From Agaribacillus aureus (GTDB taxonomy: Bacteria > Bacteroidota > Bacteroidia > Cytophagales > Cyclobacteriaceae), in contig JAUJEB010000012.1 of NCBI GenBank assembly GCA_030442055.1, positions 62,001 to 126,000 of the forward strand: 64,000 nucleotides of DNA, read 5' to 3'. The notes under the pieces were generated by a model. The model was not told the DNA's origin and ran no database searches. It was given only the letters and a program-made list of their open reading frames with translations. The position numbers and the translations under genes are program-made. Below, piece by piece: positions 27,058 to 36,534 of the stretch. Position 1 is the stretch's first letter. Every line of letters begins with the position of its first letter.

Positions 27058-27069
27058 GGATGAAATTAT

Positions 27070-27119
27070 AACAACAGTAGCAAAGTGCATTTATGCATGA
27101 GTCAGTCTTGTTGTTTTTT
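27070..27119 (+). terminator. Probable intrinsic terminator after the 152-aa gene
   Basis: AACAACA (27070-27076) pairs with TGTTGTT (27109-27115), which runs into a T tract ending at 27119. An inner TGCATTTATGCA hairpin may stack in the loop. It begins 12 bp after the stop codon. Confidence 0.5.
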
Positions 27120-27127
27120 GCAACTGG

Positions 27128-27193
27128 CTGATAAATAATCCGGGGTTTCAACTAATCCTATTTCATCTAAAGACCATTTTTCGGTGGTTGGCA
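27128..27193 (-). pseudogene. Remnant of an HxlR-gene 3' end (left direct repeat)
   Basis: This 66-bp stretch aligns, in the same orientation, with 47424-47490, which covers the last codons and 3' flank of the HxlR gene. The minus strand reads ANHRKMVFR and a TGA stop, against VNHRKVIFR and TGA in the intact gene. Upstream of these nine codons similarity ends, so only a gene tail remains. The two copies bracket the 20-kb hybrid-sensor and exported-protein block. Confidence 0.65.
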
Positions 27194-27371
27194 AATTTGC
27201 CAAAAAGTAGAAAGGGAGGGGTAATTTGGGCAATTTCAGACCACCTCATGTTATCCGACGGTTTGAAACCATTGAATTAATCAAAAGGATTTATTGGTTC
27301 TAAACATTGGTCTGTTTTTTTTCGTAATTTGTCATTGTAAATAGCCATAGCCTGTTTAAGGCATTCTTTTT

Positions 27372-30300
27372 ATGAGCGCTAATCTTATCGGTTTTTACAG
27401 AAACAACGCCATTTTACATGTTATCACCAAATGGGAAAGGCGTTACCTTTTGTTGATTTTATCGCTTGTATGTTTCCAGAATCAGGCCCAGCAAATTGAA
27501 GGCAATGAAGTGGGGTACCCTTTTATTAAAAACTATAGTCCCTACGAATACAAATCCCACAGGCAAAACTGGGCGATTACCCAATCTACAGAAGGTCTTA
27601 TGTATTTTGGGAATGGAAAAGGCGTTTTGGAGTTTGATGGTGTTAACTGGAGGTTGATTTCATTACCCAACAGGGGCCATGTCAGATCAATATTCACCGC
27701 TTCGGATGGAACTATTTATGTTGGTGGCAATAGCGAGCTCGGCTATTTGGCGCCTGATGCAAAGGGCCGGTTGGTATTTAATTCATTGTTGCAGCACGTT
27801 TCACAAGATAAGAGGGACTTTGGTCGCGTTTGGACCGTATTTGAAAGCAATGACGGGATATATTTTCAATCCTATAATTATTTATTTCTTTGGCAGCACG
27901 GAAAGTTTAAAACCTGGGATTTTAAAGATCGCTTACACAGGGCATTTTATGTCAATAATAAGGTTTATGGTTTTGAACTCGGAAAAGGGTTAAAGACGTT
28001 AGAAGATGATCAATTTACACTGACACCTGATGGTGCAGTAGTAAAGGATTTCCGGGTAGAGGCGATGTTGCCTTTGAGCAAAAACCAAGTTCTACTAGGT
28101 ACCCGGTACAATGGGTTTTTTAAGTATGATGGATCTTCTATTGTCCCTGTATCGCTATCATCGGATGAATTGCTGAAAACAACCGGCTTGTATAAAGCAA
28201 TCCAGGGGCCGGATAGTACGCTGATCATTGGGTCCAGTCTGGGCAGTGGGATTATAATATTAAATAAAGACGGCCAGCTTAGACAGGTTATTGACGAAAG
28301 CACCGGAATTTTGAACCGCAATGTGCTTAATGTTTACCTTGACCGGCAAAATGCTTTATGGATAGGTACGCAAGGAGGTATAGCCAGGGTTGAGCTAAAT
28401 TCAGTGTTTTCGGTATTTGACCACAGGTTGGGGCTAGACGGGACTATTCAATCCGTAATCAGACACCGGGATACCATTTTTGTTGGAACCAGCGTTGGCT
28501 TGCATAAAATGATCCAAAAGGAGGGTAAATGGCGTTTTAAAAAAATAGAAGCCATCCCGTATTATACCTGGAATACAATTTCCATCAAAGATTTGCTATT
28601 TATAGGTACTACCTATGGTACCTATATATACAAAGATGGCGTCAGTGAACACCTTGTTGACATTAAAGAGACTGCAGCAGAATTGATCCAATCATCCTAT
28701 GACCCTGGTACCATATGGCTGGCCGTTGATAAAGGTCTGGCGAGACTGCAATTCAAAAATGATAAATGGGTATTTGCAGGGGAAATATTGGGAATTAGCA
28801 GTGCTGTACGAGGAGTAGTCGAATATAAACCCGATGAGATCTGGCTTGCTACAAAAGCAAGTGGGCTATTCAGAATTCAACTGCAAATGGCAGATGATAA
28901 CGCTTTAAGTCTTGAAAATGCTGTCATCACACATTATTCCAGCCAACAGGGTGTCCCTGTCGGAGACAACCGGTTACGCTTGATAGACAACAGGTTATAT
29001 ATACGCTCTGAATTTAATAAAACCTTCCTATTTGATGATGCCAGTAACACATTTGCTGAAACAAATTATTTTAACGTTAATCTTGAACTTGATGGCCAGG
29101 TGGCTTTACCTAAAAAAAACAAGGAGCAGCATGGCGTCATCTGGTTAGATGTCATTAACCAGGATGGTAATTCACTTGCCATTGCCAGGTCAATTTTGGA
29201 AAATACAAATACTTTTAATACCCAATTTTATCCGATTGGTGAGATGATAGACCGGTACAGGGATTCTCATCACGCAGATGTATTTTATGCCGAAGATAAT
29301 TCGCTGTGGTGGGGGGGGATGAATGGAATTGTGCGGATGAATTTGAAGGGAGAACCAACGTCATTGGGTAAATTCCAGACAATCATAAGACAAATCGGTG
29401 ACCTGAACGATTCTGTTTATTTTGCCGGTAACATCTTTAATCAGGGACCACTTGAGCTAACCGCCAATCAGAATGACCTTAGAGTTGTTTATGCTGCTCC
29501 CTTCTATCAAAGTGAAGCACCAATAGTTTATCAAACAAAATTGGAAGGTGATAGTGATTGGTCCAATTGGTCCAATGAAACAAAAAGGGAATTTACAAAC
29601 CTATGGGAAGGTAATTACAAGTTTATGGTAAGGGCTAAAAATAGTTTTGGGGAAATCAGTGATACCGCAACATTTTCATTTTCCGTCAGTCCACCTTTCC
29701 ACCGGTCCGCCTGGGCATTCCTGATGTATTTTGCCGGGTTGGTTTTGTTAATGACCTTCATTACCAGATGGCGCTCGGCTTCGCTTAAAAGAGAAAAAAT
29801 AATATTGGAAAACATTGTCGAAGAAAGGACGGAGAAAGTAAGACGCCAAGCCGCGCAACTTAAGGAGCTTGATATTATGAAATCAAGATTTTTTGCGAAC
29901 ATTAGCCATGAATTCAGAACGCCGTTAACTTTAATTCTTGCTCCAATTAAAAAGTTATTGGCAACAACAAAAACGGATAACGGAGACGTTGAAAATTTGA
30001 AATTTCGTACGGTCAAAATAATGGAGCGCAATGCTGAAAGATTATTAAGGTTAGTGAACCAACTACTCGATCTGTCTAAGCTGGAAGCCGGCAATATGGT
30101 GCTGGAGGCAAAGTACGGCAATATCATTCAGTTTGTTCGTACTATTGCTTATTCATTTACTTCCCTGGCAGAGCAAAAAGAAATCACCTATGAAATTGAT
30201 TGTCCGGAAGAGGAGGAAGGTTATTTTGATTCGGACATTATAGATAAAATTGTCAGCAACCTCCTTTCAAATGCTTTTAAATTTACACCGGATAAAGGAA

Positions 30301-31502
30301 GTATAACATTTAGTGCTTCTTTCGAAACGAATGAAGATATTGGTGAAAGGGGGCTGCTAATAGCGGTGAAAGATTCCGGAAAAGGTATTTCAATGGGCTT
30401 GCAGGATAAGGTGTTTGAAAGATTTTATCAGGTAGACAATTCCCATACCAGGGAGCAGGAGGGCAGCGGTATAGGTTTAGCGCTCACGAAAGAGTTAGTC
30501 GATTTACACCATGGAAAAATTATCCTGGAAAGTGAAGAAGGTAAAGGCAGCACATTCCGTGTATGGATACCTGTTGAAAAAGCTTCATTTTCGGAAGAGG
30601 AAATTACATTAAATGACAAAGAACTGTTGTCTGATGAAGTTAAAAATGAAACCGGGGAGCACTTTGTTGCCGATACGCACATCAAAGAGGAAGATCTGGC
30701 CGAAGTGACTTCAGGGGAATTATCGGGCCAGGAAATACCGCTTATTTTAATTGTGGAAGACAACGATGACCTCAGGTTTTTTATTAAGGATAATCTAAAG
30801 AGGGAATTCAGGATTCTCGAAGCTCATAACGGTGAAGAAGGTTTGGCCATTGCCAACGAATATATTCCCGACCTGGTTATTTCTGATTTAATGATGCCAA
30901 AAATGGATGGTATGGCATTATGCAGAGAATTGAAGATCAATAAACCAACCAGTCATATTCCGGTGATCTTACTTACCGCTCGCGCTAATGTAGAAACCAA
31001 ATTGGAGGGCCTGGAGACCGGGGCTGATGATTACCTGACCAAGCCATTTAATATAGATGAATTGGTGGTAAGAGTAAAAAATTTAATTAGTCAAAGAAAG
31101 CAGCTGAGAGAACTCTTTGGCAAAGAAATCACACTTGAACCAAAAGCAATCACTATCAATAGTGTGGATCAACAGTTTTTGGATACGCTTCTGACCCTTA
31201 TGGAAGATAAAATGGCAGATCCTGATTTTGGCGTTCCCGAAATGCAAAGGGAAGTAGGCATGAGTAAAACACAACTTCATCGAAAATGTAAAGCGCTCAC
31301 TGATCAGTCACCGGGAGAATTTATGCGTAACTTTAGATTAAAACGCGCTGCCCACTTCCTTGTTCAGGAGGGAGGTAATGTGACGGATGCCGCCTATATG
31401 GTTGGTTTCAACAACCCGTCTTATTTCGGAAAATGTTTCAAAGACTACTTTGGCGAGTCTCCCTCCGAGTATTTGCTTTCTCACCCAAAAGCAAGTGGTT
31501 AG
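27372..31502 (+). CDS. Hybrid two-component system regulator (HTCS)
   Basis: A 1376-aa one-protein sensor and transcription factor. After a signal/anchor segment (about 20-40), residues 45-735 form reg_prop beta-propeller repeats that sense a periplasmic ligand (ITQSTEGLMYFGNGKGVLEF and many similar blades). A Y_Y_Y-like domain precedes a membrane helix near 805-825. The kinase has H846 in ANISHEFRTPLTLI and ATPase motifs NLLSNAFKF and GSGIGLAL. The receiver has D1172 in VISDLMMPKMDG. The C-terminus is an AraC-type DNA-binding domain (VTDAAYMVGFNNPSYFGKCF). HTCS proteins usually control polysaccharide-use loci. Here the next genes form an unrecognised exported-protein operon, its most likely target. 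Confidence 0.94.
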   Translation: MSANLIGFYRNNAILHVITKWERRYLLLILSLVCFQNQAQQIEGNEVGYPFIKNYSPYEYKSHRQNWAITQSTEGLMYFGNGKGVLEFDGVNWRLISLPNRGHVRSIFTASDGTIYVGGNSELGYLAPDAKGRLVFNSLLQHVSQDKRDFGRVWTVFESNDGIYFQSYNYLFLWQHGKFKTWDFKDRLHRAFYVNNKVYGFELGKGLKTLEDDQFTLTPDGAVVKDFRVEAMLPLSKNQVLLGTRYNGFFKYDGSSIVPVSLSSDELLKTTGLYKAIQGPDSTLIIGSSLGSGIIILNKDGQLRQVIDESTGILNRNVLNVYLDRQNALWIGTQGGIARVELNSVFSVFDHRLGLDGTIQSVIRHRDTIFVGTSVGLHKMIQKEGKWRFKKIEAIPYYTWNTISIKDLLFIGTTYGTYIYKDGVSEHLVDIKETAAELIQSSYDPGTIWLAVDKGLARLQFKNDKWVFAGEILGISSAVRGVVEYKPDEIWLATKASGLFRIQLQMADDNALSLENAVITHYSSQQGVPVGDNRLRLIDNRLYIRSEFNKTFLFDDASNTFAETNYFNVNLELDGQVALPKKNKEQHGVIWLDVINQDGNSLAIARSILENTNTFNTQFYPIGEMIDRYRDSHHADVFYAEDNSLWWGGMNGIVRMNLKGEPTSLGKFQTIIRQIGDLNDSVYFAGNIFNQGPLELTANQNDLRVVYAAPFYQSEAPIVYQTKLEGDSDWSNWSNETKREFTNLWEGNYKFMVRAKNSFGEISDTATFSFSVSPPFHRSAWAFLMYFAGLVLLMTFITRWRSASLKREKIILENIVEERTEKVRRQAAQLKELDIMKSRFFANISHEFRTPLTLILAPIKKLLATTKTDNGDVENLKFRTVKIMERNAERLLRLVNQLLDLSKLEAGNMVLEAKYGNIIQFVRTIAYSFTSLAEQKEITYEIDCPEEEEGYFDSDIIDKIVSNLLSNAFKFTPDKGSITFSASFETNEDIGERGLLIAVKDSGKGISMGLQDKVFERFYQVDNSHTREQEGSGIGLALTKELVDLHHGKIILESEEGKGSTFRVWIPVEKASFSEEEITLNDKELLSDEVKNETGEHFVADTHIKEEDLAEVTSGELSGQEIPLILIVEDNDDLRFFIKDNLKREFRILEAHNGEEGLAIANEYIPDLVISDLMMPKMDGMALCRELKINKPTSHIPVILLTARANVETKLEGLETGADDYLTKPFNIDELVVRVKNLISQRKQLRELFGKEITLEPKAITINSVDQQFLDTLLTLMEDKMADPDFGVPEMQREVGMSKTQLHRKCKALTDQSPGEFMRNFRLKRAAHFLVQEGGNVTDAAYMVGFNNPSYFGKCFKDYFGESPSEYLLSHPKASG

Positions 31503-31657
31503 GTACAATTCTCACCCGATTTATTATTCCTGACATTCACAACGTTCCTGGCAGATGCACTAAAAATAAGGTGCTTTAGTTTCACGCGTTGAATACTTTT
31601 TAATAGTTTGGTATTAGCCCCTACACCTCCATTTTTGCATTATTTCACCATCTTTTG

Positions 31658-31686
31658 GAACTATTTTTAGAACTATTGGAACTATT
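31658..31686 (+). promoter_or_regulatory. Triple GAACTATT direct repeats, candidate HTCS site
   Basis: GAACTATT occurs at 31658, 31670 and 31679. The outer two are extended to GGAACTATTTT and are spaced 21 bp apart, two helical turns, as expected for AraC-type binding sites. They lie about 110 bp upstream of the first gene of the exported-protein operon, within the 291-bp gap that follows the HTCS gene. No other strong signal was seen there. Confidence 0.35.
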
Positions 31687-31793
31687 TTGATAACACCCAC
31701 GCCATTGTCACCGCTAGTTTTGCAATGCTGAAAATCGGAAATATCCCGTCGGCAAATAGTATTTAAAGTAATAATTGTAAAAACCCTCTAACA

Positions 31794-33584
31794 ATGAAAA
31801 CCTCAACAAACCTAAAAGGCATAGTAAAGCTATTTTTAGCATTTGCCTTTTTACTGCTCCTGCAAGCTTGTGAAGAAATCGATCCAGACGATTGTCCGGC
31901 TTGTCCTAAGATCACCAGCATCTCTCCAAACCACGGAAGGGGTGGCGAAATCATAAATATATCAGGCATCAATTTTGAAGACTTTATTCCTTCGGTAGAT
32001 AAAGTAACCATTAACGGAAAAGAAGCTGCTGTAATCAATACACCTACCGCTACCAATATAGAGGTTCAGGTGCCCGAAAATGCCGGCTCAGGACCAGTGA
32101 TGATTACTATAGGTGAATTAAATTCAGAAGTAAACGAACGCACCAATTTTGAATATGATTATGTCAAAATTGATGAGATCGTTCCCAACCATGGCAGAAA
32201 AGGTGATGTTATCACCATCAACGGTTCTTTTTTTAGTACTGTACCTACGGAAAACATTGTACGAATTTCGGGGGTTGTAGCTGAGGTAATTGCCGCTGCC
32301 GAAAGCCAGCTTCAGGTAATCGTTCCTTCCAAACTTGATAATGGCCCGGTTACCGTAACCATTAACGATTTTACTACGGAAGGCCCGATATTTTCATATG
32401 ATCTCGTGACTATAGAGGCCATCGAACCCAGCACGGCCAGGAGGGGAGAAGTGATAAAAATCAGTGGCAGGTTTTTTGGCAAAACGATTGAAGAAAACGT
32501 GGTGACCTTTCCCAACGGTGAGCCGGGTGAAATAATTAACGCAACAGAGGAATTCCTCGAGGTACAGGTCCCGATAGCGGCAGAAAGCGGACCGCTGAGT
32601 GTTATCGTGGATGATCATGTTGTTACCACCCCTGAATTCACTTACGAATACACGGTTATCATCACTACTTTGGCTGGTTCCGGAGAACAAGGTTTGGCAG
32701 ATTTGAAGGGAAAAGAGGCCCAATTCTATACGCCCACGGATGTAGTCGTAGATCAACAAAATAATGTTTTTGTAACTGACCGGAGCAATGCCAGGATCAG
32801 GAAGATCACCCCGGATGGCCAGGTTTCGACATGGGCCGGAAGCAATAGTGGAAATTATGATGGTACCGGATCAGAAGCCCAGTTTATGCTGCCCTATGGA
32901 ATAGCGATCGCCGAAGGAGGCAGCTTCATAATTGGTGATGCCGGCAATCACCTGATCCGTAGATTAGCCGGCCAAACCGCCTCTACCATAGCAGGTGTAA
33001 AAGATGGTTTTTACGGTGCTATCGACGGCCCGGTAGCTGAAGCCCGATTTCGTTTTTGTGGTGGTGTAGCTGTGGGTCCCGAGGGAATAATAGCGGTTGG
33101 TGATCTGTTTAACGGACGTATCAGATTGATCAAAGACGGCGTTGTCTCCACCTTGCTCACCGATATAGGCTGGGCGGATGACCTGGCCTTTAGCCCTGAC
33201 GGAGATATCTATTTTCCATCAAAAGACAACCATGTTATTTACAAACTTACTACTGAAGGCGTCTTAACCACATTTGCCGGTTCTGGCACACCGGGGCATT
33301 TGAACGGTGTTGGTACACAGGCGCAGTTGCTGAACCCACTCGGGATTGTATTCGACAAAGATGGCAACATTTTTTTCACTGAAAAGGAGGGGCACCGGGT
33401 AAGAAAAATTACACCCGACGGTACAGTCAGTGACTACGCAGGAACCGGAGAACCTGGGTTTACAGATGGTGGACCAGGTGAAGGAAGACTCAATAAACCT
33501 GCCGGATTGGCCATTGACAAAGATGGTAATATCTACGTGGTGGAAACCGGAAACAACGCGGTCCGGAAAATAATTCTAGAATAA
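31794..33584 (+). CDS. TIG/IPT-domain and NHL-repeat lipoprotein
   Basis: A 596-aa surface or periplasmic lipoprotein with lipobox LLLQAC (C26). Three IPT/TIG immunoglobulin-like domains follow (about 38-125, 126-206, 207-288), each opening with a motif like ITSISPNHGRGGEIINISG. Residues 290-596 are an NHL-type beta-propeller with repeated segments such as PTDVVVDQQNNVFVTDRSNA, RIRKITPDG and LNPLGIVFDKDGNIFF. Such proteins are common in Bacteroidota glycan loci, where they may bind glycans or proteins. It is first in the long operon, 31 bp before the next gene. Confidence 0.92.
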   Translation: MKTSTNLKGIVKLFLAFAFLLLLQACEEIDPDDCPACPKITSISPNHGRGGEIINISGINFEDFIPSVDKVTINGKEAAVINTPTATNIEVQVPENAGSGPVMITIGELNSEVNERTNFEYDYVKIDEIVPNHGRKGDVITINGSFFSTVPTENIVRISGVVAEVIAAAESQLQVIVPSKLDNGPVTVTINDFTTEGPIFSYDLVTIEAIEPSTARRGEVIKISGRFFGKTIEENVVTFPNGEPGEIINATEEFLEVQVPIAAESGPLSVIVDDHVVTTPEFTYEYTVIITTLAGSGEQGLADLKGKEAQFYTPTDVVVDQQNNVFVTDRSNARIRKITPDGQVSTWAGSNSGNYDGTGSEAQFMLPYGIAIAEGGSFIIGDAGNHLIRRLAGQTASTIAGVKDGFYGAIDGPVAEARFRFCGGVAVGPEGIIAVGDLFNGRIRLIKDGVVSTLLTDIGWADDLAFSPDGDIYFPSKDNHVIYKLTTEGVLTTFAGSGTPGHLNGVGTQAQLLNPLGIVFDKDGNIFFTEKEGHRVRKITPDGTVSDYAGTGEPGFTDGGPGEGRLNKPAGLAIDKDGNIYVVETGNNAVRKIILE

Positions 33585-33615
33585 TCGACATCATAATTTC
33601 TAAAATATTTAAATC

Positions 33616-34434
33616 ATGAATTCCCTCTGTTTATTTAAAAAAATAATGTGCGGTGCTATATTGTTATCTGGCCTGAGCACATCTGTACATGGCCAGTTAT
33701 TTGAAACCGAACTGGACCCTGAAGAAGAATCAAGATCTTCCATTATGGATCAGGCTTCAGCCAGTTTTACCGGGGCCTCTCCATCGCTGACACTGAAAAC
33801 TTATAAGCTCAAGGGGCTTATCGGTAAAGGTTCCTGGGATTTGTATCTGTTTAATACCGTTCCCGCTATCACGTCCAAAAGACAGGATTCATTGGAGGTG
33901 TTGGCCTCCGATATTTTGAATCAGCTTGGTGGCCTCTTTAATTTTGCCATGTCCAAGAGAGGATATTTTGCCAATGGCCATAACCTGGAAACCAGAGATA
34001 TTAAAGGAGGACAGGTAGATTTTAGGTTCGGAGGAAAATTGCTGGACTCCCGCAACCGGGAGTTAAATTCTAAATTTACCATTCCGATCTTTCAGTCCAC
34101 TATCGATTTCCGCTACCTTATTCCTTTGGTTTCGCATGATGTGAATACAAACCAGGACGAGAAATTTGATTTCAGAAATTTCATTCAGGGAAATTTATCG
34201 TTTCGGGTCTATGGCTCGTTTATGCAAATTTTTAATACAAAAGTTTACGACGAGTATTACCAGACCAAACGCGGCATAATGCCAACGCATTCCTTGTTTT
34301 CTGTGAGCGGCGAGGTAAACCTCTTTATTACCAATCAGTTTTATATCAGCGCCGGGTACACGGTTTCCAATCAAACAACATTACCCCGAAGGTCATTTTT
34401 CTCTATCAGCTATACCGGACAAGGCAGAAAATAA
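33616..34434 (+). CDS. Exported protein, possible outer-membrane beta-barrel
   Basis: A 272-aa protein with a signal peptide (cleavage near SVHGQ). After an acidic linker, the sequence alternates short strands rich in aromatic residues with polar turns. The last part (GNLSFRVYGSFMQIF, LFSVSGEVNLFITNQFYISA and RSFFSISYTG) looks like amphipathic transmembrane strands. No family is recognised. If it is a barrel it could anchor or export the following proteins. It lies 6 bp before the next gene. Confidence 0.78.
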   Translation: MNSLCLFKKIMCGAILLSGLSTSVHGQLFETELDPEEESRSSIMDQASASFTGASPSLTLKTYKLKGLIGKGSWDLYLFNTVPAITSKRQDSLEVLASDILNQLGGLFNFAMSKRGYFANGHNLETRDIKGGQVDFRFGGKLLDSRNRELNSKFTIPIFQSTIDFRYLIPLVSHDVNTNQDEKFDFRNFIQGNLSFRVYGSFMQIFNTKVYDEYYQTKRGIMPTHSLFSVSGEVNLFITNQFYISAGYTVSNQTTLPRRSFFSISYTGQGRK

Positions 34435-34440
34435 TGAGTT

Positions 34441-36522
34441 ATGAGGAATTATTCTATGACATATCCTGTAAGGCCAGTCATTCGTATTTACGTGGTTTTG
34501 ATGATCCTGTATATGATGGCGCAGGGGGCTAATGCACAAAATTACGCAGGACTGCAACATAAAGAGCTGAAATTGGTTTCAAACCCGGAATTAGCATCTG
34601 CACAATTATTCCCTGAAGTAACCGGAACCATACAACGAGTTTTTGTTCGTTACGAGAGCGGATCACAGCTTAAGCTGGTATTGCAGTACACAGGCTTTGA
34701 AAATGCTTATCTAACCGCTTCAACACTGGATCAGCACATGAAGCCGCAAAAGCAAATAAATGTTATTACCGGTAATTTGCAAGGAGTAGAAAGCCCGGTT
34801 GAGCTGGTATTTAATCTTAGGACCAGTGCCGGGCCGGGAATTAGGTTACGCTCCGGATTTGTTAAGATCTCTTTTTCTTCACAACCTGATCATATCGGTC
34901 CGAATTCACCCCAGGTCATATATAAATTGAATAAAGCCTGGTCCGGAAGGGCCGGGCAACTATTGGCAAACAATCAACAAGGCAGTAGTGGAAGGAGAAT
35001 TGATAACGGCCGTCGCCCTGATAATGATCAATTCCCAATTGATAATGATCCCATCATAACCAATAGTCATGTGGTGGTAAAAATAGATATGGAACCAATT
35101 GGAAGTGCAGCCAGGCTTAACCCGAACTTTGTGGCAAAACCTCCAAGACCGGCAAAGAATGTCACCGCCAATGCAGATTCTCTGATGCAAGTAACAGATA
35201 CCCTGAATACAGTTATCGATACGGATCCGTTGGGCCCAAGCGACTTTAAGCTGTCTTTGTGGGAGAATATAAAAACTGATGTTGAATTTGACTTCGCGGA
35301 TATTTCAAATATTAATTTGAACATTTTCCGGGATAAGAACCCTGCCAGTAACCAATTTTACTATGCGCCAGTAGCTTACAACCTGGTGTGGAATCATGCA
35401 AAAGGAGCTGCCGGGTATGATTTAAAGACACTGTTCGGTACAGCCTCTGACCACGGGGAAAGCGGCGAAGTGCGAATACATGCAAGGTTAAACGCAGGCA
35501 TTAATACTGCGGAGGTTAAATTGATCAGATCATTATTGGAGGCATATGTAGCGCGGTATGATAGTTTGGAAGGCCCTAAACTTAACATTCTTCCGGTTAG
35601 TGGGCCTCCTAAGGTTTCTTTCAACGATGAGCTAAAGAATTTATATAATATTCCTGCGGAAAAAGTAAGTGTTCAGGCATCATCAGATATTACAAAACCC
35701 ATCAACGTTTCCTGGTCTACCGATAGTAAGACGAAGGACGAAATGGTAGTGGCGCTAATGGAAAATGTAGGTATTAATGGTGCCATGATCCTGCAGCCGG
35801 TGGGTGACTCGGTAGTTAGCTTGCGTATCCCGGTTCACATCAACATTAATGATCCGCAAACCTTTGGCAAATTTGTTTTGGAAGCGGGAAAGTGGCGAAA
35901 AAAGCTCTGGGTCAATACCACTCCTTATCCGGTAGCGCTGAATGAGTTACACCTGTTGACGCTTGAAGAAAATGATAAGGGTCTCCTCAATCCGGTGATT
36001 TATTCCTGGGATCTGGGCCAACAGGTAGTATCGGCCGGAGGAAAGGCATTTTTTAACGCCAATAAAGTGCCAAAATGGTTAGATGCTTCAACATCGACCG
36101 TAAGAATTTGGTTGGATTACGAAGTTTTGCCTTGCGATCCCTGCAATAAAATGGCGATAAGCACGACGTTGGGGGGCACCAGCGGAGAACACGCCAGAAA
36201 AATAAGCTTTGAACTCTTTGATGTCCTTGCGCAAACGGGAGCCAAAATCGCACAAATCAAAGTGAGGTCCAGGCAAGCAGATCCCAAAGGTGTTCAGGTC
36301 ATCGAAATGAGCTCGACTTTAAGGATTGAAAAAGATGAAGTGTTTACGGTCGGACCATTTTTTGTAGCCGCCGGAGAAAAACTTGATTACGAATACCACC
36401 TTACCCTCATCATGCCCGATGGTACTGTCCACGAGGCGACAGACTGGGTGAGAGGGAAGGAATCGGAGGTGTTCCTCGGTGTGAAAAATGTACAGGCCAT
36501 AATTCCCTCCATACTAAATTAA
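34441..36522 (+). CDS. Large exported protein, divergent member of the operon's family
   Basis: A 693-aa protein with an N-terminal signal segment (cleavage near QGANAQN); ATGs at 34441 and 34456 are both possible. The first 150 residues are beta-rich (RVFVRYESGSQLKLVLQYTG). A Pro/Asp/Asn-rich linker follows (about 180-260). The middle has NQFYYAPVAYNLVWN, recalling the YYY-x-P motif of the next genes, and later a strand-rich C-terminal half (WLDYEVLPCDPCNKM with a CDPC pair). It ends with LDYEYHLTLIMPDG, like the YEY/YRVTW strand near the end of the paralogues. Homology to them is probable but weak. Function unknown. Confidence 0.8.
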   Translation: MRNYSMTYPVRPVIRIYVVLMILYMMAQGANAQNYAGLQHKELKLVSNPELASAQLFPEVTGTIQRVFVRYESGSQLKLVLQYTGFENAYLTASTLDQHMKPQKQINVITGNLQGVESPVELVFNLRTSAGPGIRLRSGFVKISFSSQPDHIGPNSPQVIYKLNKAWSGRAGQLLANNQQGSSGRRIDNGRRPDNDQFPIDNDPIITNSHVVVKIDMEPIGSAARLNPNFVAKPPRPAKNVTANADSLMQVTDTLNTVIDTDPLGPSDFKLSLWENIKTDVEFDFADISNINLNIFRDKNPASNQFYYAPVAYNLVWNHAKGAAGYDLKTLFGTASDHGESGEVRIHARLNAGINTAEVKLIRSLLEAYVARYDSLEGPKLNILPVSGPPKVSFNDELKNLYNIPAEKVSVQASSDITKPINVSWSTDSKTKDEMVVALMENVGINGAMILQPVGDSVVSLRIPVHININDPQTFGKFVLEAGKWRKKLWVNTTPYPVALNELHLLTLEENDKGLLNPVIYSWDLGQQVVSAGGKAFFNANKVPKWLDASTSTVRIWLDYEVLPCDPCNKMAISTTLGGTSGEHARKISFELFDVLAQTGAKIAQIKVRSRQADPKGVQVIEMSSTLRIEKDEVFTVGPFFVAAGEKLDYEYHLTLIMPDGTVHEATDWVRGKESEVFLGVKNVQAIIPSILN

Positions 36523-36534
36523 AATACTAAAGCC

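Noticed and set aside
29615-30127. 170-codon minus-strand open frame
   Set aside because: Antisense to the kinase domain of the hybrid sensor and Ser/Leu-rich without any recognisable pattern.
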